A stretch of 50,967 bases of DNA from Clostridiaceae bacterium (GTDB lineage: Bacteria > Bacillota > Clostridia > Oscillospirales > Acutalibacteraceae). The notes under the pieces were generated by a model that saw nothing but the letters and a program-made list of their open reading frames with translations, did no database searches and had not been told where the DNA came from. The translations under genes were made by a program, and so were the position numbers. The stretch lies in NCBI GenBank assembly GCA_016287385.1, contig JAEEWM010000020.1, forward strand, positions 1 through 50,967, in the 5' to 3' direction. Of the stretch, positions 10,101 through 18,673 are shown one piece after another (position 1 is the stretch's first letter; every line of letters begins with the position of its first letter).

Positions 10101-13100
10101 CACTAAGGACAGTAACAGCGATAACGACGATAAGGACGGCGCAAGACGCGGAACGCATCTTGCGGCGGGCGGTATTGCCGGATTTACCAAAACCAAATTC
10201 TATATTAAAGACGTTGTGTTTGATAACCTGACCGTAGAAGGCGCCAAATACGCGGGCGGTCTTATCGGCTACGGTAAAGCCTACGGCGGTGAATCCACCA
10301 TTAAGTTTACCGATGCTTACGAAACGGCGGGCGTGACCGCCGGCAAGATAGACGCAATAGGCGGTCTTTGCGCGGGCGGTCTTATAGGGCGCGCATTCAA
10401 CGGCGGTAAAACCACGATAATCGGTAAAGATACCGGCACCGATATAATAATCGGTACGATTACCGAAAAAAGCGCCACTCCTACGGATTATCTTAACTAC
10501 TTCTGTAATATCGAGACAGGTGCGGGCGGCATTATAGGCACATTCGCACGCAAGGTAACCGGCGGCGAGAAAGACACGTTAATTGACAATATAACCGGTG
10601 CAACCTCTGCGTCTGCCAACATGAGGACCAAGATTACGGTTAACCACATAAACGTAAAAGGTGAAAACAACGCCGGAAGCATCAGCGTTACGAACGCCGC
10701 GTATTCGTTAAGAAATTACGCCGGCGGTATAGCGGGTACGTTACATAACGCCTTTGTTATTATCGATGACTGTTCGGTAAGCGGCGTAGATATTTCCGCC
10801 ACTTTTGCCGGCGGCGCCATAGGCCGTATATCGCAAAAATACTTCCTGCATATCACCGATTTAATCATTGACGGCAATAACAAAGCAAACTCCATAACCG
10901 CCAAAAAATACGCCGGCGGCGTTATAGGCAGAATTGACGGCCACGATGAATACCTGCTTGATATTGACAGCCTTGAAGTAACCGGATATAACGTTATTTC
11001 AAGCGAAACCGGCAGCAACGAAGCGGCGGCGGGCGGCGTTATAGGTAAGATGAACATTAACAACCAGGCAATCACCACCGCCGTCAACCACATTTTCAAG
11101 TTCAATAACGTTAAAGTTTCAAACTGCCTGGTTGAGACAAGATACAACAACAATAATTTCAGCGGAACGGGCGGAGTAGTCGGCAGTATCACAAGGCACT
11201 CCATGAACAACGACGATACCGTAAACACCGAAAACGGCAATACCTTCCGTTTCAAGTTAAGCGGATACAACATACTGCTTGATTCAAACACGATAAAGCA
11301 CTACGACAACTCGACCGATAATTCCGTCGCGGCGACCAACCAGCGCATCGGCGAAATCGTGGGAAACAACGAATCCTCTTCCCCGGTAAGATTTATCGGC
11401 GTAAGCATTCAGACCGATTCCTACTGCGGCAAACTGTGCGGTAAAAACGGAACCAATGACGAGACCTTCGGTCTCGCCGGCAGTTCCAACTTCGGAAACG
11501 GTCAGATAGTGCTCGCAAATTCGGCGGGCGTGTTTACAAACACCGCGTTTTCAGGACTTGAAGATTCGTCGCTTAACACCGATGACTATACCGACGTAAC
11601 CTCGAAATCGCCTTACGTTACCGCCAACCCGTCTATTACCGCGGGCTCAGTCAAGCTTACGAGTGACGGCGTAGCGGCGTCCGTTGCGAATCTCCCGGTC
11701 AAGACGATACTGTCGGAGGGCACGGCGGGACAGTACGGCGCGATCGGCAAAAAGTATTATACCGGCTCGAGCGGACTTAACAACCTTGCAACCTTTGATA
11801 AGTATGACGACAGGTTCGTTATGTTCTCGAGCGAAGTTACCGGATATCTCGATACCGACTTCCCCGTTCTTATACTTGATACTACCGACCACAACGTATC
11901 CCACGAAATGATAAACAGCTATCTGCGCGTTATCACGAATACCGATTACAACTACGGTGTGGACCTTGCAAACACTTACAGCGTACATATATATAATATG
12001 TCGTACTCGGGCAACACCTTTACCCCGTCGGTACCGGGCGCCAGCCTTAAACGTTCGGACGGCGAGCAGAAGTTCTACATGACGAACAATATATTCGATA
12101 GCGGTAAATTGCAGTTCTCGCTTATCGACCTGCGCTTCGCCAACCCCGCAAACGCCACCGAAACGGCGTATCACCTCTATGTGCCGGTATTCGTTAAAAA
12201 GGTTCTTTCCTATGAGTTTGACATAGCTGTAAGAAGTAATACAAGTTACCTTGAAAGCAACTATACGCCTTACTACGGCGAGGCGCTTATCGAAAACGTC
12301 GGTACCCCCGTAACGTTGTTCTTTAAGTACACCTACACCCGCGAAGACAGCGAATGGGAAGAAGCCGCAAACGGCGGTGAGAAGCTTGACCGCAGATACG
12401 CGAAGCAGCTTCAGCTTTACAAGGCGAATACCAACGAGGTTATACGCGACTTCCCCGCCGACACGGTTCTTGTGCTCGTTGATAAAAACAGGGGCGGCAA
12501 GCCCTATTACGCCACCTTCGGCGACGCGGTCACCGGCAACACGCTGAACCTCAGCGCCTTCCGCTCGGTAATGACAAAGACAGGCGGTACGCTTTCGTTC
12601 AGCGGAGAAAGCTTCGTACCGCTGACGCTCAGCGAAATGCTCGAAGAATCGATGACCGTCACCGTATCGTCAAGCGCGAGCGGTACGCTCGTTACGACGA
12701 ATACTCCCGCCGAGACCACCTTTACCTGCAACGGTCAGGGTTACCGTCTCGCAACCGATGAAGAGCTTGAAGACGGCGGCGTTACCAAGTATACGGTATC
12801 CGTTACCGCACCCGCGGGCGCACAGCACATTACGGAAAGCTATTACATTTCGGCGTTCACCGAATCAAACGCGGTAAACGACCTTTTGTTCCACTATTAT
12901 CTTATCACCGCGCCGTCGGCGTTCAGCGAAACCGATTACCCCGCGCGAATTTCCAATTCAGGCGCACATTCGCTGGTCCACCTTGTAATGGGTAAGATTT
13001 TCTATCACGACGACCTCACCGTTACAAGCACTTCCGAAAACGGCAGCGCCATAATGACGGCGAGCAACAACGAGCTTACGATTAACCTCGGCGCTCAACT

Positions 13101-14154
13101 CGGTCTTTCGGACGATTTGAGTACAGATATCAAATCGTATATTATGACGCTTATCAGCAACCGCGAGGTTTACCACAGCTTTGTAGTTTTCCTCAACCGC
13201 AACGAAAACGACGACGTACAAAAGGTGATACTCGGTACTCCGGATAACGCCGCAAGCGCGTATTCGATAGACACCACGCTTAACGGTACTCCGGATAACG
13301 CGATGTCGGCTTACTCCACGGCGCTCGGCAACGTCCGTATAAGCCAGAACTTTGCCGAATATGTTTCGGGCAACTTAAGCAGCGTTTTTGCAACGGGCGA
13401 GCATTTTGAAATACACGCTTCCGTAACGCTTTCTTACAGCGCGGCGGCTATACCGACTCAGTTCCCCGCGAGAAACGTTCTGTATCCGAATAACGGCGTG
13501 ACGGTTTCGGGTTCATCGCACATTGCGTTTGATTCGCTGGCAACGACCTATACGAAGAACGTGGTTGACGCTGACGAGACACCCGCAATGCTCTACTACT
13601 CCGAGGGCGAACCCGAGGTTGCGCGACTTGACCTCAACCCGCTCGGTGACAAGCTCGGCGATTTCACGCCGCTCGGCGTCAACGCGCTTACGCTCGACGG
13701 AACCGTTGCCGATATGGATCTGCTCGCAACGCTTAACGTGACCCCCGTTATAGACCGTGTTTCGGATTATACCGACGCAGTCGTTAAGATTTCCGTAGCG
13801 CAGAAGCAGGCGGACGGCACGTACAGCGACCCGCTTGATATTTCCGATTACTTCACGGCAAGCTTTGCGGACTCAAGCACCGTAACCGATGAAGACACCT
13901 ATTATCAGGCAATTATCCCGCGCACCTCTTCAGAGCTTATTGATAACGGCGCCGAGATAACAATGCCGCTTATATCGCTTCACGTTAAGACGGGCAGCGT
14001 GCTTGAAGGACTTTCACATAAGTACGCGAACTATCAGGTGACGGTAACCGTGGTGCTCAGAAACAACCTCGGTACCGCATATTCGGTTTCAAGAGCGTCT
14101 AACTTCGTAATCTACACAAACGCGAAGATACTTCCGTACTTCATTGAGCATTAA
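4162..14154 (+). CDS. Giant (3,330 aa) secreted GLUG-like beta-helix surface protein
   Basis: A signal peptide covers residues 1-43 (hydrophobic core about 18-35; likely cut near FTYA-AEE). The body carries many 'aGGliG' units spaced about 35-60 residues apart, typical of GLUG-type right-handed beta-helices. They cluster at about 213-486, 726-940, 1193-1280, 1608-1700 and 2001-2343. From about 2,560 to the end the repeats stop, leaving beta-sandwich-like sequence. A short local duplication, 'GTPDNA(A/M)SAYS', occurs near residues 3023-3050. It is rich in Asn, Thr, Ser and Gly. I see no LPXTG, transmembrane, SLH or choline-binding anchor at the C-terminus, which ends ILPYFIEH, so attachment must be non-covalent or via partners. 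Such proteins are usually adhesins or matrix components. It is the last gene of the riboswitch-led unit; RBS GGGAG is modest. Confidence 0.8.
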   Translation: MRNIFLNFSTTEKYLKKAILAIAASCLCLVLILSSGRLFTYAAEEPAQTYYIRSASDFIAYSQAYASGSRNPKDVLNISVDSGDQVVEDGFISLGTQTRPFAGTLNVPAVGIDVFRLFDCPLFDYVTTDLKITGSGNIKIIRERASDYPAAGVLVSGSLFANHVLNGDSPANWSVTFLPYTGDGTTSSSFESLIGDIADNCDVTVTFTNNCNIPVSSAASAGLICGTLGQNASLAVTTAGSGSNISVTSSGGNAGGLVGSMHNGSTLKFNSANNSRVNSVSSTTAYAGGIVGRAENINVLFDAGVSEYAVSGTVNGKTGAGGLFGYYRNSKSPETFNLAPYSIASGMRMTGSSSNGGVFGYLDNYGASLTFDGNASGSEVFSVSLGDGTSRGGICGTYRSSLLTNTFTVTNTNVSVSATSSSGYSGGLIGAVSANPAYILITDVTANSLSVPNAGIIGTIGSGGSFVDVTGPVKVNGQFDAGLIANMPDGVLRVRGVTDFSTYSKKDWASGLIVKNRDRALVYALGDGEGNGWTLKRNTADHIDDIHSWGEVIRADGTLLAESDLFTVDMAAHTVTVKGAQTTISTLTDFAKTALNIKLNTKAAVGALQFTSGAANQSSTLLSGTITLNDDIDLAGSGLLGFTRDDGANAAFSGTLNGGGHEITLAIGETYGLNGSGNTLSDSGNYGSIHRHLKNGLFAKTNNATVQNLTIGGFARFYDSSTDRDGEMHFGGLTAYATGGLDMNRITANYNMDIRLSGAYTAYFGGLIGHAHDDGLDISLTNSTVVPTVVDRTDASVSTAGTTHVGGVISLVDALDGFNPQSVSFSDSTIGINYTKSINTSRPSFFGGAIAKISDKNGANPQNYVKGARTVSFDNVNVNVNATGTATERFGAILGTQWYNADVTIDGVTVDSAITATTGGPANYGGLVQVTTGYWNIKDISLTKADFTLPASASSTFGFVTNKSYSSNAALYIDVDNTANHYDISALRFTSNPGFGRFDEIVGDCRYITDNSTNSIENNGNSIVSVKTSGDVINTSGSYNTYLNKTAYGQTAAGAVNPYSRYYYNIDYARANTATAKYDFLVWSVKEYAHSSLAAWFPSSTAFSGDLDMTGLSYYPVNLKSGITFNNATVKLDNNLMEANVKYAYAGNDTRTTRSNTNQHYLMHTAVFQNATAALRANGLTLQGNVPKLSDSFCGFLAAKTLGGSEEGITNWNIQNLVCDGVYVSNAGAYFTDGTYAPLLINNVGKSTTLKLLGAEQSTTAYATPVSGGKYAGSSLIGDVGNTAARAIYLTFSGLKFDARTTHAAIGNLDTVYGTERSIFSRATILNSYRYYSESSGIYNYEIDEDWASPSSAVHNVTYGKEVTDSVEYLNKQKKYYGSEYYTHPTAYNAASEYSFSSGWRPYVYTAYNLGEQKHELSVNVTFNSVIEGCGKYGDPYIIDDDAKLPIISNIIAGGDVGTTVQICLPSDLTSFNWTATGYTKYLYNFDTATFTSSNGGANQTNPNVRKYLAGAHYVITTDITLPADYIPLGTVSSDTDTQYAFRGVILGISNPTITNNSRSPLILTSHGSVVKDLTVDVAVDYDSQNVITLSAPAANATFNYINGIQTYGAVIGQILGGDNFIDDVHVTFSDVSFAFTTTNSNTNFSRLNPVGGYVGTLVNGGLIFRNMTAGHGSLTSAVCDKVADSGYLYVNPIIGRVIAGYAFHETNAYHSTEATTTLKNGNKNYSISDLTLSGGKLNITYSSNNFTVNIPDGQAMYILGAVVNSGAGSAAYNASTLQAYDSSNATSGTFWSAYRANTTVRGGGDYSAVGTSGFASAADYTDYALNDNYTSNSTKVPYIIRAYTNKTGDIWLARNLCTSANIILKVTGDCDVAAGFRGIGSIYFDNDLVRLRVKSMTSNGSTNYYRITLNMSYLEYDHTEITASKYIATANTAGIGLFTNLVQSNASESNSINKLVLSGSVFYDLYHIKTGAQSTYLFGTKDSNSDNDDKDGARRGTHLAAGGIAGFTKTKFYIKDVVFDNLTVEGAKYAGGLIGYGKAYGGESTIKFTDAYETAGVTAGKIDAIGGLCAGGLIGRAFNGGKTTIIGKDTGTDIIIGTITEKSATPTDYLNYFCNIETGAGGIIGTFARKVTGGEKDTLIDNITGATSASANMRTKITVNHINVKGENNAGSISVTNAAYSLRNYAGGIAGTLHNAFVIIDDCSVSGVDISATFAGGAIGRISQKYFLHITDLIIDGNNKANSITAKKYAGGVIGRIDGHDEYLLDIDSLEVTGYNVISSETGSNEAAAGGVIGKMNINNQAITTAVNHIFKFNNVKVSNCLVETRYNNNNFSGTGGVVGSITRHSMNNDDTVNTENGNTFRFKLSGYNILLDSNTIKHYDNSTDNSVAATNQRIGEIVGNNESSSPVRFIGVSIQTDSYCGKLCGKNGTNDETFGLAGSSNFGNGQIVLANSAGVFTNTAFSGLEDSSLNTDDYTDVTSKSPYVTANPSITAGSVKLTSDGVAASVANLPVKTILSEGTAGQYGAIGKKYYTGSSGLNNLATFDKYDDRFVMFSSEVTGYLDTDFPVLILDTTDHNVSHEMINSYLRVITNTDYNYGVDLANTYSVHIYNMSYSGNTFTPSVPGASLKRSDGEQKFYMTNNIFDSGKLQFSLIDLRFANPANATETAYHLYVPVFVKKVLSYEFDIAVRSNTSYLESNYTPYYGEALIENVGTPVTLFFKYTYTREDSEWEEAANGGEKLDRRYAKQLQLYKANTNEVIRDFPADTVLVLVDKNRGGKPYYATFGDAVTGNTLNLSAFRSVMTKTGGTLSFSGESFVPLTLSEMLEESMTVTVSSSASGTLVTTNTPAETTFTCNGQGYRLATDEELEDGGVTKYTVSVTAPAGAQHITESYYISAFTESNAVNDLLFHYYLITAPSAFSETDYPARISNSGAHSLVHLVMGKIFYHDDLTVTSTSENGSAIMTASNNELTINLGAQLGLSDDLSTDIKSYIMTLISNREVYHSFVVFLNRNENDDVQKVILGTPDNAASAYSIDTTLNGTPDNAMSAYSTALGNVRISQNFAEYVSGNLSSVFATGEHFEIHASVTLSYSAAAIPTQFPARNVLYPNNGVTVSGSSHIAFDSLATTYTKNVVDADETPAMLYYSEGEPEVARLDLNPLGDKLGDFTPLGVNALTLDGTVADMDLLATLNVTPVIDRVSDYTDAVVKISVAQKQADGTYSDPLDISDYFTASFADSSTVTDEDTYYQAIIPRTSSELIDNGAEITMPLISLHVKTGSVLEGLSHKYANYQVTVTVVLRNNLGTAYSVSRASNFVIYTNAKILPYFIEH

Positions 14155-14176
14155 GATTTATACGTATAAAGCAGTA

Positions 14177-14200
14177 TGCCCGGGGCAGTTGCCCCGGGCA
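14177..14200. terminator. Palindromic hairpin between convergent genes
   Basis: A near-perfect GC-rich palindrome, TGCCCGGGGC with GCCCCGGGCA around a short AGTT loop, lies between the giant surface gene (plus) and the GH13 gene (minus). No long T-run follows on either side, so it may act as a weak bidirectional terminator or an mRNA 3' stabiliser. Confidence 0.5.
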
Positions 14201-14221
14201 CTCACATTATATATAAATATA

Positions 14222-16078
14222 TCATATTTCCAGTACGGAATAAGAAAACGGCGGGAGTATAAGATTTTCGCCCCGCGGCTCTTCGCCGAACACATATGCC
14301 GCTTTTATAAATTCGCCCGGCAGAGTCAGCGCGGTCTCGCACTCGCCGCGGTTGACCGCTACAAGCACCCTGCTTTCCGCGCTCTTTCTTATGAAGGCAA
14401 ACAGGTCGCCTTCCGCCTTTACGGAACGGTATTTTCCGTCCTTGAACGCCGCCGCGCGGCGCCTCAGTTTACCGAGCGAACGGTAAAAATCAACAAGCTC
14501 TTTATTCTCCGCGCCCCACGGATAGGTCAGGCGGCAGAACGGGTCGCCGAAGCCTTCAACGCCCGCCTCGTCGCCGTAGAAAAGCGAGGGCACGCCGGGC
14601 AGCGTATATTGAAGCACCGCTGCAATTTTAAGCCGCCTGATACCGAGTTCAAATTCCTCCGGCGAAAGCCGGCTTTCCGCCTGCCACGCCCGGTCGCCCG
14701 TGTATTCGTCACTCCTGCCGAGAACGGTAAGTATCCGCGCCGTATCGTGCGTGCCGATGTGATTCATCATAAGATGTACCGCCTCGGGCGGATAGTTTTC
14801 GAGCAACTCCTCCACCGCGTTTTCCATTTTTTCGGCGCCCGAGTTTCGCATGAAATCAATTATCGCGTTCGCAAAAACGTAATTCATCACGCTGTCGAGC
14901 TGTTTGCCCCGCAGAAAGCGGCGGCGCGCGCCGTAGCTTATTTTATTACTCGCGTCCTCCCATACCTCGCCGAGCAGGAAAGCGTCCTCATTTTCCGCCT
15001 TTACCGCGCTTCTGACGCGGTCAAGAAATTTATCCGGCAGCTCGTCGGCAACATCCAGCCGCCAGCCCGAAACGCCCGCGCGAAGCCAGTGCCTTATAAC
15101 GCCGTTTTCACCCGTAATAAACTCGGCGAATGACTCGTTATCCTCGTTGGTCTCAGGCAAAGAGGGCACGCCCCACCATGCGGAGTAATCATCGGGAAAA
15201 CGGTTAAACTTATACCAATCGTGATACACACTGCCGTAATCGTTATACGCTCCGCCGTTGCCGTAGCGGCGGTAGCGGTTAAAATACACGCTGTCATCGC
15301 CGGTATGTGAAAATACGCCGTCAAGTATAATGCCCATGCCCTGCTTTTTCGCCGCCGCGCAAAGCGAGCGCAAATCTTCCTCGGTTCCGAGGAGCGGGTC
15401 TGTTTTCATATAATCGGCGGTATTGTAGCGGTGATTTGAGTGCGCTTCAAAAATCGGATTAAGGTATATGCAGGTAACGCCGAGCTCTTTCAGGTACGGC
15501 AGTTTTTCCTCGATTCCTTTAAGGTCGCCGCCGTAATAATCGTTGCAAAGCCGCCGCTTTTCACCGCTCTGGCGGTATTCGGGCTGCAAGCCCCAGTCTT
15601 CACAGATATATCTGTCATCGGGCAGGTCTGTTTTGGGAGTATGCGAAGCAAAGAATCTGTCCGGAAAAATCTGATATATTATGCCGCCTTTAAGCCAATC
15701 GGGCGTTCTGAAACCGGCGGAGTAAACGGTTATCTGCCATTTTGCGCCCTCGTCGCGCGAGACTATACCTCTTCCGCCCTGCTCTTTTACGACAAAAAAC
15801 TGCCCGTAATCGCTCGTATACCTGAAATCGTACCAGTAAAGACCCTCGCCGAGCGTTATTTCGGTATCGTAAAAGCGATACCCCTCAAACCATTCGCGCG
15901 GCGTGAGCTCTATTTCGTGTATACGGTTATCGCTGTCGTTTGAAACGCGCAGCCAGACAGAGTGAACACGGGCGTCACCGTGAAGTAACGCCCTGATAAC
16001 CGTTTTTTCATTTTCCTTTACCGCGCCGAGAGGTTTACGGTAAAGGACTTTCCGTGAATTGTAAGGATAATATCCCAT
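14222..16078 (-). CDS. GH13 alpha-glycosidase (neopullulanase / maltogenic amylase type)
   Basis: 618 residues with no signal peptide, so probably cytoplasmic. Residues 1-125 form a beta-sandwich N-domain as in CBM34-bearing GH13_20 enzymes. The TIM barrel follows with all conserved GH13 regions: 'DGVFSHTG' (253-260), 'GWRLDVADE' with nucleophile Asp342, 'GEVWE' with acid/base Glu371, and 'NHIGTHDT' with stabiliser Asp445. The family hydrolyses alpha-1,4 and often alpha-1,6 bonds in maltodextrins, cyclodextrins or pullulan. Its start is 1 nt after the glgP stop, so the two are almost certainly co-transcribed and translationally coupled. This fits breakdown of branched dextrins left by phosphorolysis. 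Exact specificity cannot be read from sequence. Confidence 0.88.
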   Translation of the reverse strand: MGYYPYNSRKVLYRKPLGAVKENEKTVIRALLHGDARVHSVWLRVSNDSDNRIHEIELTPREWFEGYRFYDTEITLGEGLYWYDFRYTSDYGQFFVVKEQGGRGIVSRDEGAKWQITVYSAGFRTPDWLKGGIIYQIFPDRFFASHTPKTDLPDDRYICEDWGLQPEYRQSGEKRRLCNDYYGGDLKGIEEKLPYLKELGVTCIYLNPIFEAHSNHRYNTADYMKTDPLLGTEEDLRSLCAAAKKQGMGIILDGVFSHTGDDSVYFNRYRRYGNGGAYNDYGSVYHDWYKFNRFPDDYSAWWGVPSLPETNEDNESFAEFITGENGVIRHWLRAGVSGWRLDVADELPDKFLDRVRSAVKAENEDAFLLGEVWEDASNKISYGARRRFLRGKQLDSVMNYVFANAIIDFMRNSGAEKMENAVEELLENYPPEAVHLMMNHIGTHDTARILTVLGRSDEYTGDRAWQAESRLSPEEFELGIRRLKIAAVLQYTLPGVPSLFYGDEAGVEGFGDPFCRLTYPWGAENKELVDFYRSLGKLRRRAAAFKDGKYRSVKAEGDLFAFIRKSAESRVLVAVNRGECETALTLPGEFIKAAYVFGEEPRGENLILPPFSYSVLEI

Positions 16079-16079
16079 A

Positions 16080-18482
16080 TTATTTTACCGGCTTTATATT
16101 CCAAATATTGTTTGCGTAATCGGAAATTGAGCGGTCAGCCGCGAATATTCCGGAGTTTGCGATGTTTATAAGCGACATTCTGTTCCATCTGTCACGGTCG
16201 CCGTATAATTCGGCGGCACGCCTCTGAGCCCCGCAATAATCGGCAAAATCGGCAAGCGCCATATAGTGGTCCACGTTTTTAAGCGTGTTGTATATGTTAT
16301 CAAATCTGTGCGCACCGAATCCCGCGCCGATAAAATCGAGCGCGTTTTTAAGGTCGGAATTGTTGTTATAATACTGCATAGGCGAGTAACCCTGCTTCTG
16401 AATCTGCAAAACCTCGGGGGTGTGCATACCGAAAATGAGTATGTTATCATCGCCCACGGCGGAATGTATCTCGACATTGGCGCCGTCCTCCGTTCCGAGG
16501 GTTATCGCGCCGTTCATCATGAATTTCATATTGCTCGTGCCGCTCGCCTCGGTCGACGCGAGAGAAATCTGCTCGCTGATTTCGGCGGCGGGTATCATGA
16601 GCTCCGCGAGAGTTACTCTGTAATCTTCAAGGAAGAGAACTTTGATTTTTCCGTTTACCGAGCTGTCCGCGTTTATAACCTCTGAAAGCTTACATATCAT
16701 CTGTATTATTTCTTTTGCAAAAACGTAGCCGGGCGCCGCCTTCGCACCGAAAATGTATGTTTTGGGTGTAAACTCGGCGTTGGGGTTGTTCTTGATAAAG
16801 AGATAATCACTTATGATGTGAAGCGCGTTCATATGCTGGCGCTTGTATTCGTGAAGTCTTTTTACCTGCATATCGACGATACTGTCCGGGTCAAAGGTCA
16901 TATTGCAGTTTGTTTTTACGTAATTCGCAAGCCGCACTTTGTTATTGTGCTTAATCTCGTCAAGCCGTTTAAGCACGCTTTTATCATCGGCAAATTTGCC
17001 GAATTCCGAAAGCTTTGAAGCGTCGGTTATAAAGCCGCTTCCTATCAGCTCCTCTATAAGCGCCGAAAGCTCCGGATTTGCCTGACAGAGCCACCGTCTG
17101 TGCGCTATGCCGTTGGTGACGTTTGTGAACTTCTCGGGTGTAAGGCGGTAATAATCATTGAATAATTCGTCTTTAATAATACTGCTGTGAAGCTTTGATA
17201 CGCCGTTAACGCTGTGGCACGCCGCAACGCAGAGATTTGCCATGCGGACAACGCCGTTGGATATGACCGCGGTGCGCTCCGCGAGGGCAAAATCACCGGT
17301 TTTGCCGATTACCTCATCGCGATAGCGGCGGTCTATTTCTTCAACTATCTGATAAATTCTCGGTAACCGCTCACGGAACAAATCGGTCTGCCAGCATTCG
17401 AGCGCCTCTGACATAATGGTATGGTTCGTGTAGGCAAAGGTGCGACCCGCCATATCCCACGCCTTTTCCCACGAATATCCGCACTCATCAAGCAAAAGCC
17501 GCATAAATTCGGGTATTGCGAGGGTCGGGTGTGTATCGTTTATGTGAATGGCGACCTTTTCGGGCAGATTATCGAGCGTATTGTAACGCCGCATATGTCG
17601 AGCGAATATATCCTGAATTGACGCCGAAACGAGGAAATACTGCTGACGAAGCCGCAGAGATTTACCCTCCATATGATTATCGGCGGGATAAAGTATTTTA
17701 GAGATAGATTCAGCCATGGCGCGCTGTTCAAGCGCGCGAACGTAATCGCCCTGATTAAACGCCGACATATCAAAATCGCGGCACTCCGCACTCCAAAGGC
17801 GCAGTACGTCAACCGTTTTACCGTCCTTACCCGCGACTTTAAGATCGTACGGCACGGCGTGAACGTTATTGTAATTCTTGTGCTCAACGTGGTGGTATCC
17901 GTTATCCCACCAATCGTCTACATAGCCGTCAAAATGTACGTCAACCGCCGAAGAGGGTCTCTCTTCAAGCCATACCTCGCCGCCGGGCAGCCAGAAATCG
18001 GGCATCTCCATTTGCCAGCCGTCAACCAGCTTCTGGCGGAATATGCCGAGCTCATACTTTATGCAGTAGCCCATGGCGGAATATCCGCCGTAGGAAAGGC
18101 TGTCAAGAAAGCAGGCGGCAAGACGGCCCAGACCGCCGTTTCCGAGTCCCGCGTCGGGTTCAAGCTCATAGAGGTTATCGAGGTTTACCTTATAGGCTTT
18201 AAGCGCTTTACGCATATCCTCGGTAAGTCCCAGATTGAAAAGGTTGCTTTTAAGCGAACGCCCCATCAAAAATTCCATACTGAGATAATATACCGTCTTC
18301 GCGCCGGTCTTATCAACGCGGTCGCGAAATTCCGCGCGGCATTCGCGCATTATATCCACAAGCACGAGAACACACGCCTTATAGAATATCTCGTCCGACG
18401 CCTGCTGCGGCTCAACGCCGAAATTATGAGAAAGTTTGCGCTCTATCGCGCTTTTTAATTCTGTAACCGTATAATTACGCAT
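16080..18482 (-). CDS. glgP: Glycogen/starch/maltodextrin phosphorylase
   Basis: 800 residues, normal for the family. It releases glucose-1-phosphate from alpha-glucans using pyridoxal phosphate. The PLP-lysine motif 'EASGTSNMKFMMNGA' is near residue 645, followed by 'GTEDGANVEI'. 'NDTHPTLAIPEFMR' and 'VQLNDTHP'-like active-site segments lie mid-protein. An upstream in-frame ATG at 18533 is rejected because that stretch overlaps the promoter, while ATG 18482 has CGGAG 8-9 nt before it. It is the first gene of a glgP-GH13 unit on the minus strand. Confidence 0.95.
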   Translation of the reverse strand: MRNYTVTELKSAIERKLSHNFGVEPQQASDEIFYKACVLVLVDIMRECRAEFRDRVDKTGAKTVYYLSMEFLMGRSLKSNLFNLGLTEDMRKALKAYKVNLDNLYELEPDAGLGNGGLGRLAACFLDSLSYGGYSAMGYCIKYELGIFRQKLVDGWQMEMPDFWLPGGEVWLEERPSSAVDVHFDGYVDDWWDNGYHHVEHKNYNNVHAVPYDLKVAGKDGKTVDVLRLWSAECRDFDMSAFNQGDYVRALEQRAMAESISKILYPADNHMEGKSLRLRQQYFLVSASIQDIFARHMRRYNTLDNLPEKVAIHINDTHPTLAIPEFMRLLLDECGYSWEKAWDMAGRTFAYTNHTIMSEALECWQTDLFRERLPRIYQIVEEIDRRYRDEVIGKTGDFALAERTAVISNGVVRMANLCVAACHSVNGVSKLHSSIIKDELFNDYYRLTPEKFTNVTNGIAHRRWLCQANPELSALIEELIGSGFITDASKLSEFGKFADDKSVLKRLDEIKHNNKVRLANYVKTNCNMTFDPDSIVDMQVKRLHEYKRQHMNALHIISDYLFIKNNPNAEFTPKTYIFGAKAAPGYVFAKEIIQMICKLSEVINADSSVNGKIKVLFLEDYRVTLAELMIPAAEISEQISLASTEASGTSNMKFMMNGAITLGTEDGANVEIHSAVGDDNILIFGMHTPEVLQIQKQGYSPMQYYNNNSDLKNALDFIGAGFGAHRFDNIYNTLKNVDHYMALADFADYCGAQRRAAELYGDRDRWNRMSLINIANSGIFAADRSISDYANNIWNIKPVK

Positions 18483-18514
18483 ATTCACATCTCCGTAGTA
18501 ACTGTATTGATTAT

Positions 18515-18543
18515 ATAATACTATATTATTCACATTTTTTCAA
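18515..18543 (-). promoter_or_regulatory. Probable SigA promoter for glgP
   Basis: Minus strand: TTGAAA (18538-18543), 17 bp, TATTAT (18515-18520), about 32 bp ahead of the glgP start. An overlapping TATAAT a few bases downstream is the alternative -10. Confidence 0.6.
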
Positions 18544-18592
18544 GTAGTATTAAAGGACTAATATCATACCGTTTTTCGGCAATATAAACAAA

Positions 18593-18623
18593 TTTCCCCG
18601 CGTAAAAGATTTTCCGCGGGGGA
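18593..18623 (-). terminator. Terminator after the P-type ATPase gene
   Basis: The inverted repeat TTCCCCGCG / CGCGGGGGAA, read on the minus strand, sits about 50 bp after the ATPase stop and is followed by an A/T-rich run. Confidence 0.6.
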
Positions 18624-18673
18624 ATGTTTGTGTAAACTATACAATTTCGTATACTTTTACAAATATAACGCGT

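Noticed and set aside
14100-14154. LPXTG-type sorting signal at the end of the giant protein
   Set aside because: The last 40 residues contain no LPXTG-like motif, hydrophobic stretch or basic tail.
14144-15133. A 329-codon plus-strand frame opposite the GH13 gene
   Set aside because: It is antisense to a GH13 gene with full catalytic motifs, has no RBS or known domain, and its composition (many Arg, Ala, Tyr) is typical of a shadow frame.
17673-18458. A 261-codon plus-strand frame opposite glgP
   Set aside because: It is antisense to well-conserved phosphorylase sequence, with no RBS and no recognisable domain.
18483-18533. Upstream ATG for glgP
   Set aside because: It would place the coding region over the -10/-35 elements, while ATG 18482 has a proper RBS.
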